A DNA stretch of 7,503 nucleotides from a bacterium (lineage in GTDB: Bacteria > Bacillota_I > Bacilli_A > Acholeplasmatales > Acholeplasmataceae), in contig JAAZUY010000026.1 of assembly GCA_018623895.1 (NCBI GenBank), forward strand, positions 1-7,503, written 5' to 3'. Under the pieces are notes generated by a model, which had not been told where the DNA came from, made no database searches, and was given only the letters and a program-made list of their open reading frames with translations. This document shows, piece by piece, positions 1 through 5,357 of this stretch. The first letter of the stretch is position 1, and every line of letters begins with the position of its first letter. The position numbers and the translations under genes were made by a program.

Positions 1-1110
1 ATGATTGGATTAGTTTTTTCAGGTTGTGTACAAAGAGAAGTTAAGTGTGGTGCAGGAACAACAATTGTTGATGGAAAATGCGTTCCAGCAGAAACTGATA
101 ATGAAGATCCCAACGATAATGAAGATCCTAACGATAATGAAGATCCTAACGACAATGAAGATCCTGATGATAATGATGGATCTAATGAAACGCCAAGTAA
201 TGCTTTAGAATTAATGGGTACATCAGACTTTAGCAACTCCGATATTAGTGCATGGACATTCGAAGGTAACGTATCTCTGACACATGATGCTCAAGGATAT
301 TTGATTGCCAATGTTTCTGCTTTTACTGGGGAATTTTATCAAGACAATATTACTTTGCGTAATCTTGTTACACAAGAAGGGAATACTTATACAATTAGTT
401 TCACTGCAAGAACTGATATTGAAGGCGGAAGAGATGTACAATTTTTTTTAGAAGACACTGATGCAGGATTTCTGAAGTATTTTTTAGAAACAGAAACACT
501 AACAAATGATTTTCAAACATTTACTTATACTTACATTTCTACATCGGGTAATTATGATACCACTTTAGGTATATTTTTAGGGAATATGGAAAATGGAAAA
601 TTGGGAAATGTAATTATTGACGAGATAATTATTACTAAAACAGAGGGACTTCAAGGTACAAAATTAGAAGATTTAGATAATCCACTATTTGATAGTAATG
701 ATATTTCTGCTTGGACTTATGAAGGGAATATCACTCTTTCTTATGATGAAGAAGGATATTTGGTTGCTGATGTTTCAGATTTCACAGGAAATTTTTGGGA
801 AGATAACATTACTTATCGAGATTTAATAGTAGAGGCATGGACTACTTATACGATCACGATTATATTAAAGAGTTCAGTTGAAAGAGATGTTATTTTGTTT
901 GCGGAAGACACTGATGCTGGATTTGCAAAATATGTTGAGTCTACATTTGCTGTAGGTACAGATTGGACTACAATAGAAGTTACATTCAGACCTACTGAAG
1001 ATAATGCTGACACAACAATTGGCTTATTTTTAGGTTTAATGGATGGTGCAACATTTGGGGAAATTATGATAGATTCAATCGTCATTACTGCAGTCAAAAC
1101 ATTCAATTAA
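1..1110 (+). CDS. Surface lipoprotein with two tandem CBM-like beta-sandwich modules (5' end outside window)
   Basis: The frame is open from the first base. The visible start (MIGLVFSGC) has no basic n-region and too short a hydrophobic stretch, so the true start is almost certainly upstream and the entry is 5'-partial. VFSGC is a lipobox (lipidated Cys9), which predicts a membrane-anchored extracellular protein. It is followed by a Cys-bounded element CGAGTTIVDGKC (residues 16-27), an acidic linker built from four DNEDPN-type repeats (about 33-58), and two homologous modules at about 68-213 and 222-366. The modules align at an offset of 153 residues: DISAWTFEGN versus DISAWTYEGN, EDTDAGF twice, and IIDEIIIT versus MIDSIVIT at their ends. 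This pattern resembles the carbohydrate-binding module 4/9 type jelly-roll, so glycan binding is the best guess, but no catalytic domain is present and the ligand is unknown. The next lipoprotein gene starts within about 10 bases, so they are probably co-transcribed. Confidence 0.85.
   Translation: MIGLVFSGCVQREVKCGAGTTIVDGKCVPAETDNEDPNDNEDPNDNEDPNDNEDPDDNDGSNETPSNALELMGTSDFSNSDISAWTFEGNVSLTHDAQGYLIANVSAFTGEFYQDNITLRNLVTQEGNTYTISFTARTDIEGGRDVQFFLEDTDAGFLKYFLETETLTNDFQTFTYTYISTSGNYDTTLGIFLGNMENGKLGNVIIDEIIITKTEGLQGTKLEDLDNPLFDSNDISAWTYEGNITLSYDEEGYLVADVSDFTGNFWEDNITYRDLIVEAWTTYTITIILKSSVERDVILFAEDTDAGFAKYVESTFAVGTDWTTIEVTFRPTEDNADTTIGLFLGLMDGATFGEIMIDSIVITAVKTFN
97..174 (+). repeat. 18-bp in-frame tandem repeat encoding the DNEDPN linker
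   Basis: Four near-identical 18-bp units (consensus GATAATGAAGATCCTAAC) occur at 97-114, 115-132, 133-150 and 151-168, followed by a partial unit GATAAT. The units differ only by a few substitutions (CCC/CCT, GAT/GAC, and AAC/GAT in the last unit). The repeat encodes a flexible, highly acidic spacer between the lipid anchor and the folded modules. Because 18 is a multiple of three, gain or loss of units would change linker length without breaking the frame. Confidence 0.9.
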
Positions 1111-1115
1111 GGAGG
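1110..1115 (+). promoter_or_regulatory. Ribosome binding site that favours a TTG start for the second lipoprotein
   Basis: AGGAGG overlaps the last base of the upstream TAA stop. It lies only 2 nt before the ATG at 1118 but 5 nt before the TTG at 1121, which is directly followed by two lysine codons. Normal Shine-Dalgarno spacing therefore favours TTG at 1121. The two alternatives differ by one residue. Confidence 0.6.
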
Positions 1116-1120
1116 AAATG

Positions 1121-1783
1121 TTGAAAAAAGCATTTAGTATTTTGATATTTATTTTATCAGTATTCTTTCTGACCGGTTGTAGCGTTGAAACAGTGACATG
1201 CGGTCCAGGGACCATTATAAAAGATGGTAAATGTACTGCTCCAGATCCAGATGATAATTCAAACGGAAATACTCTTCTTAATTGTGATTCGTTAGAAGGT
1301 ACAATTTTTTATGAAGCAAATTTTGATCAATTACAATCTGTATTTGTAGATAATGAAGCTGGAAACATGCACAATGCAAATAACTTTGTTATTTGGGGTA
1401 AAATTAGTGGTGTTCCTGTCTTAAATAATGTTGAGGTAGAAAATGGATCATTAGTTATTAGTGGATTAGAAGGATCTCAATTAGATCCCTATTATGATAC
1501 TGGATTAGGTTATCAATTTTTTAATTTTGAGACAGATGTCACATATACCGTATGTACAATTATTGAAGGTCCATCCGGACAATACCTTACTTCAGAATTA
1601 GGAATATATTATGGTAATGGTGTAAGGGATGATGTTTTGATGAACGGAGAGAAGCAAGTAATTGTACAAAGTTTTAAACCGACTTTGACTACAAATGTAG
1701 ATTTTGGACAATATGTTCTTTTTACCGGAAATATTGCAGGAAAATTTACGGTTTATTCGATTAAAATTATTATAAATGAATAA
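1121..1783 (+). CDS. Putative surface lipoprotein with single beta-rich domain
   Basis: The N-terminus has two lysines and a strongly hydrophobic segment, then lipobox LTGC with the lipidated Cys at residue 20 (TTG start), which predicts an exported, lipid-anchored protein. Next comes CGPGTIIKDGKC (27-38), the same Cys-bounded element as in the upstream lipoprotein with identical Cys spacing, then a short PDPDDNSNGN linker. The remaining roughly 165 residues are rich in alternating hydrophobic and polar beta-strand patterns and end in a FTVYSIKIII strand, like the terminal strands of the neighbour's modules. It is therefore plausibly a single ligand-binding jelly-roll domain, but I do not recognise a named family. 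An alternative ATG at 1118 would add one residue. It probably forms an operon with the upstream lipoprotein gene and is followed by a strong hairpin terminator. Confidence 0.85.
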   Translation: MKKAFSILIFILSVFFLTGCSVETVTCGPGTIIKDGKCTAPDPDDNSNGNTLLNCDSLEGTIFYEANFDQLQSVFVDNEAGNMHNANNFVIWGKISGVPVLNNVEVENGSLVISGLEGSQLDPYYDTGLGYQFFNFETDVTYTVCTIIEGPSGQYLTSELGIYYGNGVRDDVLMNGEKQVIVQSFKPTLTTNVDFGQYVLFTGNIAGKFTVYSIKIIINE

Positions 1784-1793
1784 AAGGAATTAA

Positions 1794-1827
1794 AATAAAA
1801 AAAGCCTCTGAGGAGGCTTTTATTTTA
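1794..1827. terminator. Bidirectional intrinsic terminator between convergent genes
   Basis: The stem AAAGCCTC (1801-1808) pairs with GAGGCTTT (1813-1820) around a 4-nt loop. Flanking A-rich and T-rich runs (TAAAATAAAA on the left, TATTTTA on the right) extend the pairing with a small bulge. U-tracts are present when read in either direction, so it can end the lipoprotein operon on the plus strand and the heliorhodopsin transcript on the minus strand. Confidence 0.9.
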
Positions 1828-1836
1828 GTTCTAATA

Positions 1837-2598
1837 TTAAGTTAGTAAAATACCTATGAATACAAACCAAGCTAATATAGATTTACCAAACAAGCTTAGC
1901 CATACGTATACTTTTTCCCCGAAGAGATAGTTTGACCATTTTCCAATTTTTTTATATTGCAAAATTTGATTTAATGCAAACATATTAAATACTAAGAAGT
2001 AGAATATTAATCCAGGAATAACAAACCAAGGCAATAAAGATAAATCTCCATTATTAAGCATGTAAATTATAATAATTAGCCATGGAGCTAAACCAGCAAT
2101 CCATCCAAAATAATGTGGGGTCCAATCGGTTTTTTTTCTATTTTCAGGGTTCATTTTTTCCATGAGAAGTCCAAACAAGTTCATGAGTCCATTTATTATG
2201 AATATTAAAAGTATTCCTTCTAATGAAAAGATGCCAAACATTGTTGCTAATAATACTATCATTATTGAAGATGATAATGCATATTCATACCATCTGAAAA
2301 CATTAATTCCGTTTTCTATTTGTGTTTGATATTTATTTCTAAATGGCCCAGCTATTAAAAAGTGAAATAAAGCACTTAGAAGAAGGAATGCGGCGACCAT
2401 TAGTGCAAAGGGAAGTTCAAACAATTCCTGAGTAACTGGACCGTATGTACCGTCCTCAAACACTTCCAAAAATCTTGCATAAACTTTAGGTTTAAAACTT
2501 CTAAATTCATCTACACTAAGTCCTAAAAAAACCATGAAGCTTCCTTGAATTAAATGTAGTAATCCCATTTTAAAATTAAATTTTAATAATTTTTTCAT
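1837..2598 (-). CDS. heR: Heliorhodopsin (seven-helix retinal protein)
   Basis: 253 residues, with seven hydrophobic helices at about 8-28, 63-85, 99-122, 125-148, 162-182, 189-215 and 230-253, and an unusually long loop between helices 1 and 2 (about 29-62), a heliorhodopsin hallmark. Family signatures: helix 3 RWYEYALSSSIMIVL with Glu105 as the expected Schiff-base counterion; WTPHYFGWIAGLAPW before and in helix 5; helix 7 GEKVYVWLSLFGKSILAW with Lys239 as the retinal-binding lysine and Ser235 one turn before it. By my alignment from memory these match E107, K241 and S237 of the type protein 48C12. His15 and His79 are also at family positions. Heliorhodopsins sit in the membrane with the N-terminus inside, have long photocycles, and are thought to sense light or interact with partner proteins; most are not pumps. 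The chosen ATG has correctly spaced AGGAG; a GTG two codons upstream overlaps that site. It is divergent from a redox operon. The 48C12-residue mapping is recalled, not computed. Confidence 0.93.
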   Translation of the reverse strand: MKKLLKFNFKMGLLHLIQGSFMVFLGLSVDEFRSFKPKVYARFLEVFEDGTYGPVTQELFELPFALMVAAFLLLSALFHFLIAGPFRNKYQTQIENGINVFRWYEYALSSSIMIVLLATMFGIFSLEGILLIFIINGLMNLFGLLMEKMNPENRKKTDWTPHYFGWIAGLAPWLIIIIYMLNNGDLSLLPWFVIPGLIFYFLVFNMFALNQILQYKKIGKWSNYLFGEKVYVWLSLFGKSILAWFVFIGILLT

Positions 2599-2603
2599 AT
2601 TCA

Positions 2604-2608
2604 CTCCT
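2604..2608 (-). promoter_or_regulatory. Ribosome binding site fixing the heliorhodopsin start
   Basis: Read on the minus strand, AGGAG ends at 2604 and is separated by TGAAT (5 nt) from the ATG at 2598-2596. The in-frame GTG at 2604-2602 uses the last G of this site, so it cannot be initiated from it. The start is therefore the ATG encoding MKKLLKFNF. Confidence 0.8.
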
Positions 2609-2620
2609 TTTTTTTAATAT

Positions 2621-2626
2621 ATCATA
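2621..2626 (-). promoter_or_regulatory. Weak candidate -10 element for the heliorhodopsin gene
   Basis: TATGAT on the minus strand lies about 22 nt upstream of the ATG. There is no convincing -35 hexamer at 16-18 nt (the best is TTTATT). The region is so AT-rich that chance matches are expected. If it is real, the leader is very short and the promoter may need an activator. No other clear promoter for this gene is visible in the 139-nt divergent intergenic region. Confidence 0.3.
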
Positions 2627-2689
2627 AAATTTATTTATTTTTTAATAAAGATCAGAATACATTATTGTTACATAATTGCTTAAATAATT

Positions 2690-2718
2690 TTGACAAAGCA
2701 ATTTCATGACTCTATAAT
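2690..2718 (+). promoter_or_regulatory. Perfect consensus sigma-A promoter of the redox/protease operon
   Basis: TTGACA at 2690-2695 and TATAAT at 2713-2718 are separated by exactly 17 nt, matching the housekeeping consensus at all twelve positions. Transcription should begin near 2725, giving a leader of only about a dozen bases before the ATG at 2738. The ribosome binding site is GAGGT (2726-2730). Such a promoter implies high basal expression unless repressed. Confidence 0.88.
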
Positions 2719-2737
2719 ATAATTAGAGGTAGTTTTT

Positions 2738-3547
2738 ATGATATTTAGGATTCTTAACAATGGTTTTAAAATACCTGTTTTAGGAACTGGAACAAATACA
2801 TTTGGGAAAGAAAATAAAGATTTTTTTGGGAAAATTAATTTCGATACAAAAGAGTTAAAAAAAGCTATAGAATTAGGATATAGGTTAATTGACACTGCTA
2901 TTTACTACAGAAACGAAAGTGTGGTAGGAAAAGCAATAAAAGAATCAAATATTGATAGATCTGAATTTTTTATAACATCAAAAATACCAGAAAAAAAAGA
3001 ATATACAGAGAGTGATGATCTAGTTAAATTTCATATTTTTAAATCTATTAAAGCTTTGGGAGTAGATTATATTGATTTATATCTAATGCATTTCCCTCTA
3101 GATTTGAATGATGATAATTTAAGAGTTTGGAAAGTTTTAGAATCATTTGTGGAAAAAGGATTGATAAGGTCTATAGGTGTTTCCAATTTTAATGAAGAAC
3201 AATTATCTTTTTTAATTAAGCATTCAAAAATTAAACCAACTGTTAATCAATTTCAATCCTTCCCTGGAAGACATCAGCAATCATTGATAGATTTTTGTAA
3301 AAGAAGTGATATCATTCCAGAAGCGTATCATTCCATCGCTAAAATAAACGAAGTTAACAAAGAAAAACTTATTAAAATAGCAAAAAAATATAACAAGTCA
3401 TGGACACAAATAGTATTGAATTATCAAGTAAATGAAGGATTAATTGCGATACCTAAATCCCATAATCCTATACATCAAAGTCAGAATATCGATATATTTG
3501 ATTTTAAATTATCAGTCCAAGATATTAATAGTATTAGATCGATGTAA
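2738..3547 (+). CDS. Aldo/keto reductase family oxidoreductase
   Basis: 269 residues, close to the usual 270-280 for bacterial AKR5-like enzymes, which reduce aldehydes and ketones with NAD(P)H in the cytoplasm on a TIM-barrel fold. The catalytic tetrad is complete: Asp52 and Tyr57 in IDTAIYYRNE, Lys82 in TSKI, and His118 in YLMHFP. Cofactor-site motifs follow: GLIRSIGVSNF (141-151), VNQF (169-172) and IPKSHNPIHQSQN (238-250). In the last motif the family's usual Arg that contacts the 2'-phosphate of NADPH and the following Glu appear to be His246 and Gln249, so cofactor preference may differ; this is from a recalled consensus. It is the first gene of a three-gene operon (16 and 15-nt gaps) from a consensus promoter, divergent from heliorhodopsin. 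The substrate is unknown; some AKRs reduce retinal, but nothing in the sequence proves that here. Confidence 0.92.
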   Translation: MIFRILNNGFKIPVLGTGTNTFGKENKDFFGKINFDTKELKKAIELGYRLIDTAIYYRNESVVGKAIKESNIDRSEFFITSKIPEKKEYTESDDLVKFHIFKSIKALGVDYIDLYLMHFPLDLNDDNLRVWKVLESFVEKGLIRSIGVSNFNEEQLSFLIKHSKIKPTVNQFQSFPGRHQQSLIDFCKRSDIIPEAYHSIAKINEVNKEKLIKIAKKYNKSWTQIVLNYQVNEGLIAIPKSHNPIHQSQNIDIFDFKLSVQDINSIRSM

Positions 3548-3550
3548 ATA

Positions 3551-3556
3551 AGGAGG
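3551..3556 (+). promoter_or_regulatory. Strong ribosome binding site of the M48 protease gene
   Basis: AGGAGG is followed by a 7-nt spacer to the ATG at 3564. It lies in the 16-nt gap after the aldo/keto reductase stop, supporting translational coupling in one transcript. Confidence 0.8.
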
Positions 3557-3563
3557 TTTTAAA

Positions 3564-4793
3564 ATGATTTACGTATTAATTGTAGTGGGATTAGTTTGCT
3601 CTAGTTTTCTATTTTCTGGGTTTTTAAATGTTCTTAATTATAGACATAAAGACCAGCCTATTCCAGATTTAGTTTCAGATATCTATGATGAAAAGAAATA
3701 CTTAAAATGGAAAGCATATTATATGGAGAATTTTAGATTTTCGTTATTTAATCAAATTATAAGTTTTCTTATGACGATGCTTTTATTACTAACAGGTTTT
3801 TTCCCTTTTTTAGATTCAATTTCAAAAAACTTATCTTCAGATCGATACATTCAATTATGGATTTTTATTGCATTATTTATGACTATAGGTTTCATTATTG
3901 ATAAGTTTATGGCTTATTATAAAGTGTTTACTATTGAAGAGAAATACGGATTTAATAAGAGAACAAAGAAAATATTCTATTCTGATTCTATAAAGGAATA
4001 TTTATTAGGAGTTTTCTTTATAGGACTATCGGCAGTAGGTTTTTTTGCTTTATATAATAACGCAGGTGTTATGTTTTATGTTTACGGATGGATAGGATTG
4101 GTTTTAATAATAATTTTAATAAATATATTATATGTTCCATTATTAGTTCCAATATTCAATAAACTCAAACCGCTAGAAGAAGGCAAATTAAAAGATGATA
4201 TTGAGAGCTTTGCTAAAAGTGTTGGATATACAGTTTCTAAAATAAGTGTAATGGATGCGTCTCGAAGATCAAGTAAAATAAACGCATTTTTCTCAGGATT
4301 TGGAAAATTTAAACATATCGTTTTATTTGATACATTAATTGAAAAACTTACTACAGAAGAGGTTGTTGCAGTTTTGGCCCATGAAATTGGACACAGTAAA
4401 AAGAAGCACGTTCTAATTAATTTATTTACAACTATAATTCAATTTGGTATTTACTTGTTTTTTCTTCTTGTTCTGCTATCAAATTTAGGTTTCAGTACTG
4501 CATTTGGATTTAGTGAATTAAATTTTGGATTTATTTTGATATTATTTATAGAATTTATTAAAGTTTATGGGTTGATTGTTTCACCTTTTTTATCTGGATT
4601 AAGTAGAAAAGCTGAATATCAGGCTGATCACTATGCTGCCACAAAGTATAAAAAGGAACCTATGATAAGTGCATTAAAAGTGTTATCAAGAGAAAACTTT
4701 AGTAATTTAACACCACATCCATTTTACGTGAAAATGACTTATAGTCATCCACCTACCTATGATAGAATTAAAGCAATAAAAAAAATAATTTAA
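3564..4793 (+). CDS. Ste24-type M48 family membrane zinc metalloprotease
   Basis: 409 residues with about seven hydrophobic segments (roughly 1-24, 62-84, 97-115, 146-164, 168-198, 284-308, 320-344), the architecture of Ste24/CAAX-protease-1 enzymes: an M48 N-terminal membrane domain followed by a catalytic domain. The zinc site is complete: HEIGH at 273-277 (H273 and H277 ligands, E274 catalytic) and the third ligand Glu351 in AEYQADHYA. Other family motifs are TIEEKYGFN (123-131), SRRSSKINAFFSGFG (233-247), VLFDTL (253-258) and the C-terminal SHPPTYDRI (394-402). Bacterial members cleave membrane or lipid-anchored proteins and peptides, often in membrane quality control. CAAX prenyl processing is not expected in a bacterium, so the substrate is open. 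It is the middle gene of the operon between the two oxidoreductases. It is longer than HtpX (about 290) and has the extended N-terminal domain, so Ste24-type is the better label. Confidence 0.92.
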   Translation: MIYVLIVVGLVCSSFLFSGFLNVLNYRHKDQPIPDLVSDIYDEKKYLKWKAYYMENFRFSLFNQIISFLMTMLLLLTGFFPFLDSISKNLSSDRYIQLWIFIALFMTIGFIIDKFMAYYKVFTIEEKYGFNKRTKKIFYSDSIKEYLLGVFFIGLSAVGFFALYNNAGVMFYVYGWIGLVLIIILINILYVPLLVPIFNKLKPLEEGKLKDDIESFAKSVGYTVSKISVMDASRRSSKINAFFSGFGKFKHIVLFDTLIEKLTTEEVVAVLAHEIGHSKKKHVLINLFTTIIQFGIYLFFLLVLLSNLGFSTAFGFSELNFGFILILFIEFIKVYGLIVSPFLSGLSRKAEYQADHYAATKYKKEPMISALKVLSRENFSNLTPHPFYVKMTYSHPPTYDRIKAIKKII

Positions 4794-4808
4794 TGGAGAT
4801 TAGTTTGT

Positions 4809-5333
4809 ATGAAAATAGGAATAATTTTAGGAAGTACAAGGAAAGTAAGCAAAAGCACTGTAATAAGCGAGTGGATTCTTGATAAATCAAAAAATGAAGA
4901 GTCTCAATTTGAAATAATAGATTTGGTTCAATACAATCTTCCATTTATAGGAACATCTGATGACAAATCTGGAGTTCAAAAGTGGGATAAAAAACTTATG
5001 GAATGCGATGGTTTCATTTTTGTGACTCCTGAATATAATCATAGTATATCCGGCGCTTTAAAAAATGCATTGGACTCGGCAAAGTCAAGTTGGGCAAATA
5101 AGGCAGCTGGAATTGTTAGTTATGGTGGTTCAGGAGGTGCTAGAGCTGCAGAACACCTTCGAGGAATATTAGCAGAACTTCAAGTTGCAACAGTAAGATC
5201 GCATGTCTTAATATCAACTTATGATGATTTTAATGATGGAATTTTCAAACCTAGAGAATCTCATAATATAAAAATGGATAATTTATTCAAACAAACTCTT
5301 TCATGGTCAAAAGCATTAAAAACAGTAAGATAA
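4809..5333 (+). CDS. NADPH-dependent FMN reductase family flavoprotein
   Basis: 174 residues, the standard length for the flavodoxin-fold NADPH-dependent FMN reductase family (chromate/azo/quinone reductase-like), cytoplasmic, using FMN and NAD(P)H to reduce flavins, quinones or other electron acceptors. Visible motifs are the FMN phosphate loop GSTR at 8-11 after a beta strand (MKIGIIL), the family signature PEYNHSISGALKNALD (74-89) that stacks on the isoalloxazine ring, and SYGGSGGARA (104-113), which also contributes to the flavin site. The start ATG has GGAG (4795-4798) about 10 nt upstream, 15 nt after the protease stop, so it is the third gene of the operon. The stop codon runs straight into the terminator stem. 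The exact acceptor cannot be read from sequence; a role in redox or quinone stress is the common theme of the family. Confidence 0.92.
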   Translation: MKIGIILGSTRKVSKSTVISEWILDKSKNEESQFEIIDLVQYNLPFIGTSDDKSGVQKWDKKLMECDGFIFVTPEYNHSISGALKNALDSAKSSWANKAAGIVSYGGSGGARAAEHLRGILAELQVATVRSHVLISTYDDFNDGIFKPRESHNIKMDNLFKQTLSWSKALKTVR

Positions 5334-5357
5334 AAAAAAGCCTTAATGGCTTTTTTT
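5333..5357. terminator. Bidirectional terminator embedding both convergent stop codons
   Basis: AAAAAAAGCC (5333-5342), a TTAAT loop and GGCTTTTTTT (5348-5357) form a perfect 10-bp stem with U-tracts in both directions. The TAA of the flavoprotein gene (5331-5333) and the TAA of the minus-strand lipoprotein (5358-5356) overlap its edges, so the two genes share this compact terminator with no spare intergenic sequence. Confidence 0.9.

Noticed and set aside
97..174. CRISPR-like array
   Set aside because: The repeat units are directly adjacent with no spacers and are in frame within a coding region.
26..208. Short plus-strand ORF with MKILTIMKIL repeats
   Set aside because: It is the out-of-frame reading of the 18-bp DNEDPN repeat in the lipoprotein gene and has no ribosome binding site.
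846..1106. Minus-strand ORF of 86 codons
   Set aside because: Antisense shadow of the second CBM-like module; no start signal and no recognisable domain. The same applies to the minus-strand ORF at 223-441.
1837..2598. Heliorhodopsin as a classical type-1 proton-pumping rhodopsin
   Set aside because: Helix 3 carries RWYEY with Glu as counterion rather than the Asp-containing type-1 pattern, and the helix 7 and helix 5 motifs are those of heliorhodopsins.
2599..2604. GTG start two codons upstream for heliorhodopsin
   Set aside because: The GTG overlaps the AGGAG ribosome binding site itself, so initiation there is not plausible; ATG at 2598 has correct 5-nt spacing.
2661..2680. Imperfect inverted repeat ATTAT...ATAAT in the divergent intergenic region as an operator
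   Set aside because: Arms are only 5 bp of pure A/T in a very AT-rich stretch, so chance is a sufficient explanation.
2704..2895. Minus-strand ORF of 63 codons
   Set aside because: Antisense to the consensus promoter and the 5' end of the aldo/keto reductase gene; no ribosome binding site.
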